64,000 nucleotides of DNA. Source: Dipylidium caninum (Eukaryota > Platyhelminthes > Cestoda > Cyclophyllidea > Dipylidiidae). The stretch spans positions 1 through 64,000 of the forward strand of contig QEYB01000448.1 in assembly GCA_017562135.1 (NCBI GenBank), written 5' to 3'. The first letter of the stretch is position 1, and each line of letters begins with the position of its first letter. This document shows, piece by piece, positions 46,239 to 60,834 of the stretch. The notes under the pieces are model-generated. The model worked only from the letters and a program-made list of their open reading frames with translations. It ran no database searches and was not told the origin of the DNA. Both the position numbers and the translations under genes were made by a program.

Positions 46239-49200
46239 GTTCCATGGGTTGGGGCCTTGGACACTAAATGGAATCACCTCCCTGAAGGAAGGAACATGTC
46301 TTCTTGTTCAATGTTGATGCGGTAGTTAACACCATCGAATCATCATTCATGTGTTGTTGACTGTCCTTTTTGCCAATTTTACTGTGTATGAACCACAGCG
46401 GTGCCTCAACTACAAGACTCCGCTACAATGTTGGAATGCGTACTCCAACACGTGCGGAAAAACTTATCGTCTGACTTGGCCGCACGAAGGAGGTTAAAAG
46501 GTTCTTGCGGTAAATTTCTTGGTAAAAACTACTCACAACACTCGCATCACAATCACCATGTATGTGCGCTTTGTACACATTCATAGAGTTTACTTCTGGA
46601 AAGTAAATAACTCCAATCGCCGCAATACGATACATTAGTTGTGCAGATACTAGTTGGAAGATGCATTCCAAGGACCAACGTACTCGGCTAACTTCGAAAG
46701 TGGCAGTTAAATCGGTTCAAGACGACTGAAAGTGCCTTACAACCTCCGCAAAATAGGATAAATCATACCATCGGGAGGCAAGTTCGGAAACTTCTTCATC
46801 CCCCCTGACTTTTATATACTCCAAAATGGTCGAGGCGGAGGCGGAGGTGGAGACGGCGGCCGTGAGGGTGGTGGCATCGTGGGACGGGGCGGTGGAGTGT
46901 CCGTCTATTCATCAACCGGTGCATGTGGAAGTGAGAAGTTAGGCGAATCGTGAGAAACCTCGAAGTGTGCTTTTGTTGGTGTGCTAACACAACTGCTGTA
47001 CACAGAGATCGCAGTCTCCGAGGTGAAGCCTGTGCCTGCGAGTGTGAAGGCGGCTGTGTGATTCATCCTGCTGCCTGTTGAGACATTAGTCAGAGCGCCT
47101 CCTGACTGCAAAAAACCCTCGTCTCCACGTCCGATGAGGGTGTGGCGCTGTGTGCGTGTATGTGCGTGCTTCTTATAGAGAATTGCACAGAAGCCCCTTG
47201 GAGGCCCCCTCACCCCCTTCACCTACCCTCTCTATACCACCGTTTGTGTTGAATGAAGGGATTTTCACTTTTACACCTTCAAGTCGGTACCTTGAAGCGG
47301 TGGTGTGAATGATGAGGCTGTCCACCCTCATCACCTCGCATTCACCGCCCGCCCATTAGCCAATCCAAAATGCCAAGGTGGCCAAAGAATTCGTAACACA
47401 AGAATAATATTATTCATGAATAATTTTTGCTCGCCCGCCCATGCCCAGCCTCAGGTTGGTACAGCGCGCCAAATGGCCTCTGAAGTGCTGGACGGGGCAA
47501 TACCGTTTACAAGGAGCGCCTTTCTTCGAATCCGATGGCCGCCCTCTGGGTTTAGTTATTTGGGAGTTGATTACACGAGCCCATGGGCCCAGCGACATAC
47601 CGTCAGAGGAGAACGCCTCACCGGGTCTTCCTCCGCCCTGCATGGCTCCTTTCGAGGCCGAGGAGATTAGGAACCGCCCTCAGCCTTGTTCGTGGTGGGA
47701 AAGTGGCCAGTTTTAACGTGCAATTGAGTGAGACCGTTCAGGATAGCTGGGAGCACGGTCCCGAAGCAAGCATTACAGCCGGTTGCATCGCAAGTGGAAC
47801 TCCAAAATCTCAGCCAACGATATCCTCCCTCGAGTAAAAATTCTACCCGTCTGAGGCTATTAGTGGCTTAAGTACTTCTGTTTCCACGTCGTTGGAGAAT
47901 GGGGGAAGCGGCTTCCAATGCCTCCGTGCTGAACCCCGAGATTTTGTCCCTCCTCGCTGCGCCACCTCGCCGACAACCCCCGTGAACGCCTCCCCACTCA
48001 CCCTGTCCCTTTTTGCCCAACCTCATGCCTTTCGGACTGATCCCCTACCGTCAGCCCGACGAGCCGGCGAATCGCCCCCGGAGTAGGCAGTTGTGATGGG
48101 GTCAAAAATCATCCGGCGGTATTCACCGCTCGTCCTCCCATATTCATCATTGTCCGGCGATGTGTTGCGCCCATGCCGCGGTTACTACACTGCAATAAAA
48201 TGCCTCCTGTGCTAATGGCAACTCGTTAATTAAATGATATATACCCTCCATTTCCAACTGGCATATTTTTGTGCCTTCGCCTCTTCCGCCTCCAGCCATT
48301 CGCCTTCGCTTGGGCTCTTGGCGCAATTTGTGCAGCTCCGTGGACTGGGCCATCTGCAGGCTTTGCGGCCCACTGCCGGTGCAGCGGGATTTCCTCTCAG
48401 GTCTGGAAACATCGAATTAACCCACATGCACCCTTTCGTGCTTTTTCCATCCACTGATTTTCCCTCTTACCTCCGAGCATTCAGTAAAATTCGGCTTATT
48501 GCCTCGGGGAGAGGACGAGTGGGCCAAACGACTGTGTTTAAGGTCAGGCAAGGAGTTACACGACTCCTTCGTCAGTTCTCCAAGTGAAGGCGCTTGGAGG
48601 TCAAGATTCTCCAAATTCTACCCTAGTTTCACTCACTCATTCTCAAATCACTCACGGCTGTATAAAATGGTTGAAGTTAGTAACACGAGGAGGATGTGTC
48701 AGGCGGTTAGATTAAAGCGAAATAGTTTGTAAACTAAAGTACACTTTGTTGTTGTGTTTTCTCCGTCGAAATCTCATCACTAGTCAAAAGTGCAGAGGGG
48801 AAAGTTCAAGTGTCCTTAGCGTGTCCATGTCAATTGGGAGAGTTATAAGTCGCCCCAGACCCTCTCACTCAATAGACGCCAACTTTTCTTTCACCCATAC
48901 GCATGCGATAGTGGAATCAGAGCAGAATCTTATCTTTACTATAAAGGAGAAGATAAAAAAGTTTGACCGGAATGAATTTATTACTGTGAAATTGTACAGT
49001 GAAGGACATTCTTCCTCAAGCAATTGTTGCCTGACTGTAAAATTTTCAAAATCCGCTCTACGACCTCCTTTGGGTGGGAAGCCTTAGGGCAGCTATCAAA
49101 GTGGCATCCACCTTTTAACTGCAAATTTTGTCCACTTCACTCTTGCACAGAGGTTACCCCAATTATTACTATGGCAAGCTCGCCCGGTGTCCGTAAGCCG

Positions 49201-52200
49201 CGAATTTCCCCTCCCGCCGCCCGGACGACGACGACGACGCCGACGACGACCGGGTCTAATATAATCACCAACAGCTGTTCTACATGCTCGGAAAGCGCAC
49301 ATTTTCAGTCGCTCTGGGAGACGTAAAAAAGGTCCCTGTCCAACAAAAGTTGCAGCTCAGTTTATTGTGCGGTTAAACTGCGAGTATATGTGGTGCCCGG
49401 GGGGGGGGGAAAGGGCCGAAAATCTGCCCACCACTGTACATACACACTGCACAAACATATACGCGTGGAAAGAGAGGGAATCCTCCTCCCGTAAGGCCGT
49501 TCCTGTCTGCAATGAGAGGCACAATTTTGTTGTGGCTTCGTAATCAAACTTGACAACAGACCGTACCTCTTGTGCATCGGAGAACACACAACCATCTTAG
49601 ATGCTATAAAAAAAACAGTCGCATGATAGAACTTCTCCTAATGGATTGTGCGGACCCAGTGCCAAATTCTTCCAGTGGAAAGCGGTTAAACTCATTAATG
49701 AGTGGGTAGAAGTGGAGCAAAGTCTGCTTCTTACGCGTTGAAATAGGCGGTAGTTGAAAACGCCAGTGGGTGGAATACGGTGAACGCTTGTTGTGGCTGA
49801 GGTTGCCTCACCAGTCTCGACGTACCGCGGGCGACACAGACTGTGAACTGACTACTGTCCACTTGGCCATCCAATTACAGACAGGAAAACTCTCTCACGT
49901 CCTATTTTGATAGATTGAAATTCGACCAGAAATGTCGTTTGTGTCGGTAGGCCAGCGGTGAGGGGAACCGGTCAAACGAGTTGAAAAAGTGCGCGTTTTT
50001 TGGTTGTGTCCCATGTGTAAGTGCCACAGAAAGTCAAATGTCGCTCACAGAGCTTTGCTGCACATTCACCCTCGAAGTTGCATCATCTACTGGCATGGAG
50101 GGAAAATTCCAGATTACCTGCCTGTTTGAAAAGTTCTATGGGTAGCCTGCAGATGACGATTGACGATTTGCCTCGAAGAAGTCACTACACTCCGAGAAAG
50201 CGAATGATCTTATCTTTTTTCGCCCTGCTCATACAACATGATTTTCCCCGCCATGTAACGAAATCTCTCAGTATACGCGACGGCTCACTTTGGCTGATTT
50301 ATGATAAGAGGGGACACATAGACGACAGCCTAGAAAATAAGAGGGCTGTTCAACACATTATGTCCGTTTTATTGCACATGGCCTGTCGAGCTGTCTTTAT
50401 CGTCTGCCTGTGCTTAGCCGGGCGGGCTCCGGATCAGGGGCGTGGACACCTAGGAAACCTGTAAGCTGGTTGAAAAAAACTCCCATTCTCGCGAGTCTTT
50501 TGTGAGGCTGCACAGAGGGAACGGCTGTAAGCGTAGGTTTCCGGCGAATAACAACAATAATGAGGGGCGAGAGGTTTATTCAACAATGAATTTCCCCCCA
50601 TACCTCGTAATTGTAGGTTAACTTTGCACGTGTAAATAAAAACTCTAAATATTTATTTTTGAGTTTATAAGCCGCTATTGCTGGTGATTTTGATTAGTTA
50701 AAATGAAGAATGCCTCATCGTTGTAATTTACGGTGTTCGTCAATTCAACCAAACAGATACTCACAAAGCGCCGCTCTTACCTTCAACTCTCCTTTTCATG
50801 AATGTCACGTATAACTTGATTTTTTATTAACATCTAATTTTCGATAATAGTACGACAAATGTCTCAGCATTTTGGGAACAAAAGTCACCATTCTTCGATC
50901 CTATTGACACAATAGTCTTTGAATTCCCTGAAGACGCGGTACTCTCAAAAGCGTACGAAAGTAATTACTTTTAAGAGAGGTCGTTTTTTAATCTGAGGTG
51001 TTTGCCTCGATCGCAATGCTGTTAGAATGGGGCCAACTTCCGGTCAAATAGGAACACGTGGTAAACAAGTCGAGTCATCGTCATCACCGCCGTCATGTCT
51101 TGTGAAAGCAATTGACCTCCTTTTTTCATCACCCCTCCCCCGCAGTCATAACCACCATGAATGTTTTGTTGATGACTCTGACCTTCTTCCCGGATGGCTA
51201 AGGCTTGCACGCGCCTCTTAGGTAATCGTCACTGCTGGATCGATCACATTTGAAATTTGGCAACGATAGTAAATAATCGTTGATGCATTTCAAGTACTCA
51301 GAATATTCGAAGAGTTACCACTTACACAAATTTTTTTCAATGCGGATCACTCTAATTACGTCAGGTTAAATTTAAGTGATTTCTGCGATTTAAATCGTAC
51401 TCGTCGAAGATTCGACGAAACAATGTCGTAAGAACCTTTCGAACTTAGTTACGCTCAAAGGCCCACGCTATAACAAGCGGAATACTAATCGTGTCCATTT
51501 TATTAAAAAGCACTAGAACGTTGTAAACCGATCCATGTAGCGTTGGAAGTTATTTTAGTTTGTCCCAAACCATTCCTGAGTATTATATCTTCCTTTGATG
51601 CTCAGCGTTGTAACCACTGAGAGGGCTAATATGAAACAACTACTCGAACACTATTACAAAACTCGGTAAGGTGAGGTGTTTCGTGCTTCGAAGCTATGAA
51701 TTCAGCAATTGACCGAAAGTTGTAGCAGCTTGGGTTGAAAGCATGTGAGGAGAAAGAAATGAAAATGGCATTAATCATGTAGAGAGTTTTGATTATGACT
51801 CCTGTAATTAGCGTGATTGTCAGAATTCCAATTTTGGGGCAAAACCTTAGGTGTCGCATACCGTTGACGTTCTCGTTGCCATATTCGGAATGCGACAAAG
51901 AAATGCTTACTTCTGAAGACAAATCACATGCACATTTTTGGAAACTATTCTTTCATTCTTTAAAACTTCAGACGCACAGGCTTCTTATTTCCTTGCCACT
52001 AAATGAAACTACTGCATTTGTGTAATTCAAAGGGCATTAAAAGCTGTAGATTACAACCTTTTTAAAGGCAGAAATTTGACTAATATTCCAAGAAATTGGC
52101 AGATGACCGAGGAAGAAATATTTAATTCAAGAAAAGTTAGTCATAATCAGTTAGACAGCCAGACGAGTAGCCTTTGCAGGTTTTTGGGACTTAAAACCCT

Positions 52201-55200
52201 TTATGGTTTTAAAATTCCACTTAATAAGACGGCGGCGAAAACGCATTGGGGTAGGAGGAATTTGTACACAATGAACAGTCTACGCAAGAAGAGTCGCAAG
52301 TTTGGTTTATAAACTGGGTAGCGCATATTTATATGGAACTGAGAAGATCATGTTTCTCCTTACCCATTCAAAAATGTAGAGCTGACTCTGTATTGACACT
52401 AATTAGGAATTTGTGTGCTAAATCAAGATTAACGAGCGGTCATGACATTCTAGTGATAAAACTGACAGAAAACAATTTGCTTAGAGGCGCGGACGAACCA
52501 ATCATGGGAAGGAGGACTGCTAACCATTTCCACCTCCAAAGGATTTGCTCGACTAAATTTCATTTATTTACTTCATTGCATTTTCTCTCATATGTGAAAT
52601 ATTTCACAATTTATTTGTTGTGATGATTACAATCTTGCCTCTGAAGTGTTCTTTTCGACTTGAGCTTTTTGTTTCACTCCAAACATGTTTGTTTAAACCG
52701 TGTATTAATAATCACGGTTTATATATGCGCGGAAATGTTTAATTTAAGTTCTCGGATGGTCACCGTCGCGTATGAATGGGATTCTTCATGTACTTTCCAT
52801 AAGAGGGAAAGGTAAAAATAAGTAATGTTTAGTAACTCTGGCCCACTCGAGGCGTATTGTATCACGAGACATCCCTTTTAACGAAGAACCCCTCCCATGC
52901 AAAATAAGGTGCTCATTTCTACCAGAATCAACATATTATGTTATTTGACATCTTTTACAATACACCGCCTAGGTGAGGACAACGCAGGGCATTTTAGGCA
53001 GGCGACAACAAGTGCTATTGCGTGGTATGAACCGCCATCTCAGAAGACAAACCACCAGAATCCAGGAAATAAGTCATACTCCAATTATTGAAGGCGGCAT
53101 CGGCAAAGGTTATATTCCTGGTGCCATACCTTTGATTTTTTTGCCTCTTCAAGGCAAAGTGGTTCTGTCTTCGCTAAACGCCAGCGCAGAAATAATACTG
53201 TTCCTTTGACTCCCTGCACGTCTTTATTAGAGATGCAAATGTTAGCATTTTCAGGGAGAAACCAAAGTTGTTCGACACACTCGATCCGGGAGTTGTGATC
53301 ACGAGGCGGAAGGGAGATAAAATGCCGGCAAGTATTTACCAACCCTGATATTTATACTTAACTTTTAACCCGAAAATGGCTTCTTAACACTGGACTTTGG
53401 AAATACGTGGCCTCCCTGCACGTTTTACGCGGTAGTCAAGCTCAAACATCGCGCTTAAACACAGTCAAGGGGCACGGAAAGGATTTGTCAGAATCTTCCA
53501 CTCATTTCTGCTTCTTGTTTAGCAACGCAATTTCCAACGAAGAATCTGCGTCTTTCGTGGAATCATAACAAATTCTACTAGTTTTCAAGAAGGCTTTCCA
53601 TTTAACCAGACCAGACCGGAAAGTGCGCTGTTAAACCAGGTATCGTTGTTAAAAAAGGAAAGCAAGTTAACACTCGGCCAGTTTACAGCACTCACCATTC
53701 CTCCTCTTTGCATAAATTCGTAGGACAAGATGATGTCCAGTTAATTAGCAGTTAAAAATTGCACAACCATTGAGTTCGCTCACCCCATTAACCGCCGTCA
53801 AAAACCACTTTCCCCTCCTTTCACCCACATTTATCCCTGCATTTACCTCACTCTAAATTTGTATCCGTGTGTGAAACTCCCCATTCATAAATAACTCTGA
53901 ATTATAAAGAGGATATACCTAATGAGATGTGTATCCCAGGTTTGTTGCCTCTCCTTTAAATGCAAAGACCCTTTAAACAACCTCAGATTGTTGTGGATTT
54001 GGGTCATAAGGGGAAATCCAAACCCTAAATAGTACAGCAGCAGCAGAAAGCACAACCTCTCCATGCGCAAGGGAAAGGGCAATTCTTCTCGAGTAGGATA
54101 AAGGGCAGCGGAGAGGGAGTCAGTAAAAAAAGCTTTATTTCAGGATTTACGGTTGGCAGAAAGAACTCGAGGCACTGCTGGCACCGCGCCTACCTACAGC
54201 TAATTAATATTTTAGTCTATCACCAAGGTGGTGGGAAATTTTGCCATTAAAACAAATAGAGGCTCAGTGATCTCGACTATTCCATGGATTTTGTACTTCA
54301 AATGGCATAAACTATGTAACGGTTGTCTAAAATAAAAAAATACGGTTGCTTGAAGGGAACCAGAAAAAGAAAGAGAAGAACTCGCACTTCCGTGAGTCAA
54401 TAAAGCCAACTTTAACAGGGATCTTGGATTTATATCCGTTTATCTTTCCACACTAGCACTACTCGAAAAAAAATTTTATAGACATTTTCCAAAGGTCACA
54501 AATCTCATCTTTCCTTTATTACCCGCACAAGGTGACATTAGTGAAGAGTTTATGCTCTTGAAAGGGGTCGCCTGATGTCCCACAATGGATACAAAAGAGG
54601 GCGATTCCATTATAATATCTGATTATTTAAGAGAAAAAAAGAGTGTTTCGGGTGACTTTTGAGCACAAAACAGCCGAAATATCCTATCTGCGTTAGCAGA
54701 TAAAATGGGAGTGTGCTGTGGACCGGAGGGAGTATTCCATTACTCATTGCCAAATCGAATGAACTCGAGGAATTTGGTACTTCCTCGACAAATCTAATCA
54801 CCTCGGAATTGACTGCAGCTTATGCCGTATTCACTGGCAAGGTTAACTCGAGATTAGGCTCACATTGCTTATAGTCCCGAGAACTGTCAACAAACAATGT
54901 TTTGTAAAAGACGGGAGCACTTTAACTTACAATTAGCGCATTTTCGCAATCAGTTGCATTTAAACACCTTACGCAGATTGCGTAGCAAATATGGGTTACG
55001 TTTGGAGGCGCGTTAAACGGATTCCTAATAGTTCAAACTGTTTTTACATTTAATAGAAAAACGGTCTCTAAGAATAGGAAGAAAAAACAACGGTTAACTG
55101 GATAAATTCGCCCAGTTTTTTGAGGATTTGACTAGGAGGATGGTGGAGGACGCACCTGTGACACAGACCTTGTCAGTGCCTGAAATCCAAGACACCCGTC

Positions 55201-56921
55201 GAGGTAAGAGTTGTCGTGAGCTAACTTTTGGAGAGTCTACAACTTCCCACATTTACATTAACAAATAAACCGAGGGGGAAAAAAAACCGAACCCCAACGA
55301 AACGCATACCAAAATGTACGTACTCTAGGTGCTGTCTAACTCGTGGATTTGACTGAGGCAAGTGAATAGCAGCAAATCTTCTCAAGGAAATTACGCTCAG
55401 TAGCCTGCGTCATCCAAGTCAATCGACATTGTCACTTTCCCACAAACCCTACACAAATCTATTTCCTGCAGTAATCAAAGGCGTTTTCCTCATGGAAAAC
55501 AACTGCTTCTAACTGACAGACAAGAAACAACACCTCTTTTTATTAAAAGACTAGTCCACAGACTCCTGTCGTACTTACATGTTGGATTATTCCATTAGAA
55601 GCAAATGTACAATGCACTTGGGGGCTGTCATCAATGCGCATTCGTCTTCTTTCAAAATCGTGCAAAATGAGCCGTGTAGATAACCTCTTTACTTCATAAA
55701 TTGAGCGGCTCACACAAATGATTCAGTGTAAATAAAGATGCAGAGAAACGGAAGGCAGTCAGGGGTTGAAAGGCCCAGCACCACATCGGTGCCTGACCTT
55801 TGCAGTGGCATTTTAGAGAGCATAATCCCTCCCCTCATCTCCACCATACTGATCTTCCCACATTTGTGTTGCGGTTATGACGGTGGGAGCAGGAACGCGC
55901 GCAGAATTCGTGTGTTTGCGAAAATGCCATCAGACAACTTTTTGGAGGCATAATTACTCCCCGTGTTTGCAACTCCCCATTCAAGCTGACAGCGGTTAAG
56001 GCAGGAAATATGGTAACATTTGGGAAGGCGATACAAGATGCGTTTATGTTCCGGCGCAAAGGCGGTCATTTGTTTCACTAGAGGCATCCGATATACACCC
56101 TGATTAGCCGAAACGGAGTAACTAGACTGCATTTGACTACCCTAACGCCAACGGCATTTGATGGAAGTCGCGCATCTTCCACGCTGTTGTAAGATCAGGA
56201 AATTTATTTCCAACTTAGATTTATTTTAATAATCGTAGTTTTTACATAAATCCCTCCTTATGGGAGAAATAATGTGGCAGAAAAAATTGGTATAAATCTA
56301 AATAAATCCCCCCTACCGGTGCAAATCATTCGAATAATTTGTCAATTGGAAGAGGGTGAATTATGTAACGGAAAGAGGCTATTCTTCGAGAATAATGACG
56401 AGAGGCGAAAACCTCTTCCTAGTTCAAATTAACATTCACCTTCTGTCATTAGTTGTAATTTACACACTACTGGGGATTGTCGAGTAGATTTGAACACGTC
56501 CAGACCTCGGAATTTCCAAGGTGTTTTCTACCACCGACAAATAATGTTAATCTGAAACCTCTTACATTTAGGGAAATAACTCAAAGGTGATAGTTCGCTA
56601 AAATTTCCATCACAGCAGACCATTATTCTTGGTAAATCCGCACGAGTTACCATTATTTCTGCATGTACATACAAACGAAAATGTAATTGAGACAGAATCA
56701 TCCCGATACATATGGAATTTCGACGATTCACAGTTGGCGCAACTAATCGAAAACAAAAAAAGAGATTCGCCTTAAATCAAACAACAGAAACAATAGGGGA
56801 AACGTGTATAAAAACCATTAAAAAATGTGACTCTAGTGTATAAAAGCCTGCCGAAAAATCTCATCTTAGTTTTCAAGTGTATAGTTGCCTTAAAACTAAA
56901 TCGTCTTGTAAGAAAAAAGTT
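46239..56921. other. Gene-poor stretch, second part
   Basis: About 10.7 kb without a supported gene. From about 46.8 to 48.6 kb the sequence is more GC-rich and has several overlapping frames of 60-120 codons, none family-like. A CGA/GAC repeat lies at 49224-49250 and a G run at about 49399-49409. The remainder is AT-rich unique sequence. It may contain enhancers or untranslated exons, but nothing in the sequence proves this. Confidence 0.5.
49224..49250 (+). repeat. Short (CGA)n-type repeat
   Basis: About nine GAC/CGA units with one GCC interruption, in non-coding sequence. Confidence 0.7.
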
Positions 56922-59663
56922 TTATTCTATCACACTAAGTTCGCTTTGATGGAGGAAATGGCACAGGGGATCAGGATAGGGACAACCATCAGGATGGTTC
57001 TGCTCCACCCAACATGGCCGTATTTTGCGCGGTTTAGCACAATTCGCATCGGTCGACCTGTTCGGATCAAAGCGTAGACGTATCCCGGCGCCTGTTACTA
57101 GGTACAGAAATAATAAGTCAGGCAATGCTACCTAAAGAAGACCGATTGGGGATAAAAGACACCAAGTGAATAATTACTAATGATACCCGAAGGTACCTTA
57201 ATAATAAACCAGAGTAAACAAGTTAATTTGATTGAACTATTCATAAAATGTTAATACGTTACAATTAAAAAGAGTACTTGTATCTCAGGCCCGAAAATAT
57301 GTTAACGAAAGTTTCGGCTAAGATAAGACAAGCAAAGAAATTTAAAGATTACAAAACAGTCATAAATAGAAACCTTTTCTTAAAAATTATGAATAAAAGA
57401 ACGGATAGAAGGAAGTCTGCGCTGACGCCAAGAGCTGATAGCGCAATTACGTAATGCTTTTACTATCTACTTGAAAAGTCCGAGTAATCAAAAAAATATT
57501 CGATTTCATTATGTTTGTCTCTGTACAAAACAGATATTATTTTCAGTTTGTTACGCCTTAGATAATTAACCACGAGGGTGAAAAAACAGAACATTAAAAG
57601 TGGCCATAGTTATTTTTCGACCTACCCACAAAAATTTGGTGCTGATTACGAAGAAAGGTCTGCAATCCACCATTAACGAGTTTCAATTTTGCCAAAAGTT
57701 GTGAATCGAATAACTGGCAGGCCTCCTTCAAACTCAAACAACCTAAAAAGTCGACTTTTAAAATTGAAGTCTCCTAATAAAAATATTTTTGTACATAGAA
57801 GGGGGAACAAATACTTAAAGTTAAAGGGATAAAAGACAAAGCGGGGATGTCGGGTTGCAATACAAACATCATCGAAACAAAAAGGTACAAGGAGCATCAG
57901 AGAAAGCCAACTAACTTGATTGAGTCAATTGTTTAAAAAATATAACACAATTAAGTGGTAGGGATAGTAAAAATAAACACCTAAATAGCCAGTATTTCTT
58001 ACCACCAGGATTCCACAATCGGCCGTCGCGGGTGAGCACTTTGTCGCACAACTGGCCGAGTTCAATTACCCTGTCAAAGACTTTTCGCGTAATCCTATCT
58101 TTTTCTTCGTCTGTAAGGGAACCTAACATCTTTGCTGGTTCATATTTCCTCGGGTTAAAAACAGTCCCACTTTCTAATTGCGTCAATGAGTGGACGCTTT
58201 CCAAGCGATTTTGCCAAGAGTCCGGGGTAAACTTTCTTCCAACTATACAAAGCTAACACAAAATAATTTGTAAAACAACTTACCCGTTTAGTTGAAGGTA
58301 TGCGGAGAGTATCCACCTCAGGAACGAAGCCACAGGCCTTGAAATTCTCTTGCAGGTAATTGACATATCCACGGAACCGGCCTCGCCACACATCCTTAGT
58401 TCCGGAATAATCAGTCATAGACATTTTATGCCTTCCTAGGTCAAATTTTTGGAAAAGACTAAATGGGCAACACGGAATGACAAAAACGCGGCATTGTGGA
58501 CCAGAGCGGACAGCAAGGATAGGCATCCATGGTGTTAACTCATCACTGTGGTTACCAATCAACCAATTGGCCTCAGGAAAACCGGGGTGTGTTTGAGGGT
58601 CAATCGTATTTTCCTGTCGTAATGGAAAATGTACCGGGTGAAAATATAATTGTCGTAGGAATCTAATTCGCAAATTGAAAGAACTGACTCTGATAGAACT
58701 ACGAGTAAGGGACTCATCTACTACTGTGACGGAAAAATGTTTTAAAGTAAAATAAGTTAGGCACAGCAGAAAACACACCAGGCTTAAAATTTGGCGACGA
58801 GTAACATAACGGGTACAGAAAGCATGCATGGACTCACAAATAGACTGCTTCTTACTGCGAGGGGATAGTGAGTCCAAATTTTTCTCGTACGAATATCGAT
58901 TCCAGTGCCTTCATACTAACAACTACATTAAAGTTTGATGTACTTACCCCCTCAGATATCAAAATGAAGACCAATAAACCATTTCCACAGCCAATATCAA
59001 TAAAAACAGGTTTCTTAGCCTCAGTTTGCCAGAGGCACTAAATAGCGTGAATCAACAAAAAGGGGTTACCAGCAGGTAGGCAGCTATGCCGAGATCTTCA
59101 TGGATAAATTTATCCGGATCGGTGTTCTCACACCAGAACTGTATGGAATTTAGTTAATTAAGACTGTAAGTTGATACTGATAGGATGCTCTTCGAATAAC
59201 GTTTCTTTAGTTCATCATACATAAACTGGTATTCATTTAGATCCACCAGTAGCAAAGAGGGCGGAGAGCCGTTTGCTTCCTGTTCTGACCAATAGTTTAA
59301 TTTAGCTTGTAGTACATCCTTGAGCCACTTTTCGTTGAACATGTCGGAATCGATTTTGTTCCCAGGCAAAACTTCAAAACCTCTAAGAGGGTAACATATG
59401 CAAGAACAAATTACTTATTTTTTATGATATCGTATGAAGAATGTACAGATTTGAACGTATACTTAAGGAAATCTTAAGCATACTGAAAAGAGCGTTGAAA
59501 ACTAACCCCCACGTGATACCAATATTTTTTCTTCAAACGGGGCAATGTTGGTGTGTAACTTGGGATAGACTGTACGTATTATTGTGTTATCCGATGAAAA
59601 GGTAATCCGGGATCCGAATATGTGTTTATGAACAACATTGGGCTTATATATCCACACATCCAT
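56922..59663 (-). CDS. TRMT44: TRMT44, tRNA-Ser uracil-44 2'-O-methyltransferase
   Basis: TRMT44 (yeast Trm44) uses S-adenosylmethionine to methylate the ribose of U44 in tRNA-Ser. Minus-strand exons include about 59663-59505 (MDVWIYKPNVVHKHIFGSR), 59369-59154 (KWLKDVLQAKLNYWSEQE, then SLLLVDLNEYQFMYDELKKR), a segment near 59130-59070 (DPDKFIHEDLGIAAYLL), 59012-58950 with the SAM-binding motif VFIDIGCGNGLLVF, and 58620-58288 (DPQTHPGFPEANWLIGNHSDELTPW, split here as HPGFPEANWLIG and NHSDELTPW; then FVIPCCPFSLF and LRIPSTKR). These are followed by an exon ending at 58003 (MLGSLTDEEKDRIT, LWNPGG) and the last exon 57091-56922 with a CCCH-like finger (CWVEQNHPDGCPYPDPLC, then H) and a stop. The last junction is in phase. 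The true start may lie upstream of 59663. Boundaries of the middle exons are approximate. Confidence 0.88.
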
Positions 59664-60741
59664 TACGCGACCACGGGCCAATGAAGCAGGTCAAGGATCA
59701 GATAAACACCAAAAGACGGAGGAAGTAACCTAATGGGCATAATCACAGAAGGTAATAAATTAGGTCAGAACCAGACAAGCTCTAAGTTTACAAGATGTCT
59801 GGAATTTTTGCCATCACGCTACCGGATTTATGATTGAGGAATTCTTAAAAATATTTTCCATTACAAGCTAACAAGACCATATTGCCACGCATTTTCGTCT
59901 GTAATACTGGGATGCTTACACTTAGTAGCCTGAAAACACCTTTGAACTCCGGTTTACTCTGCCAAAGTCTGAAGTTATAATGTGGAATGGCTACATCAAA
60001 GCGCCACCCTTGTCGCGCGTAGGCCTACTGTACAAACGTAGAAAAGGGAAATAATTTGGAATACCATGCCACATATAATATGCTTTTTAGCAGCAAGGCT
60101 AATGAGGTAATCAAGAGATTATACTACCGAAATCGCGGCATTTGCGACGCACAAAAGATATAACGCATTGTCACGCGATAAACTACACATTTGTCCATAT
60201 AACGAGTGAGGAAACGCTTCTGAGTAGGATATCTGCATTGGGTGGTGATAACGTAAAGGAAAACCTAACGATGGTAAATGGCTTTACGCTTTATTGGCCT
60301 CTCTTCAGTTGCCCATCACTACGAATTTGGAACTAAATGGGAATTAGGAACAGGATTGAAGCACGAGTTTCTTTGCGAAATGGACATAGAAAGGCATTAA
60401 AAACGCCAAAATGAATTTTATTCGAAAGCCTCATGTTCTGAGGATGCTGCTGACTGATGCCACCTTATACTGCCGGATAAAGATCAGATTTTAGTTTTCC
60501 AACTTATTACCTATTCCAGCTTATACACTTCAAATGTCGCTAGTCGTGGCCATTCAAAAATAGGCCTTGTTATGTTGTAGGTACTGTAGTCTTTGTGAAA
60601 ACTAATTTTTAAGCACCTCATGGCAATCAAAATTACTGCGTTTCACAACATTAAGGTCATTAATGGACACCGCGGAGATTTAGAGTTGCTGTTTGCAGTC
60701 CATACGGCTGGTACGCGGTACTCTCGTCTTGCAAAATTAGT
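59664..60741. other. Divergent intergenic region
   Basis: About 1.1 kb between TRMT44 (minus) and the large unknown gene (plus). It may contain a further 5' exon of TRMT44. The short frame at 60142-60336 has no recognisable features. Confidence 0.45.
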
Positions 60742-60834
60742 GTTTTCTGACATTTTATAACTGTCCTATATTTATTCAAAGGCCGTTGTGTGCATCTTTG
60801 TCCTGGGACCGCAAGTTCCACTTCCCAATCCCTA

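Noticed and set aside
45926..46317. Long frames of poly-Glu, poly-Arg, poly-Gly, poly-Ser and poly-Pro on both strands
   Set aside because: They are products of reading the CCT repeat in all frames; there is no unique flanking protein sequence.
50021..50464. 147-codon frame in the gene-poor region
   Set aside because: No recognisable motif, and the hydrophobic stretch near its end is short. Not enough to call a gene.
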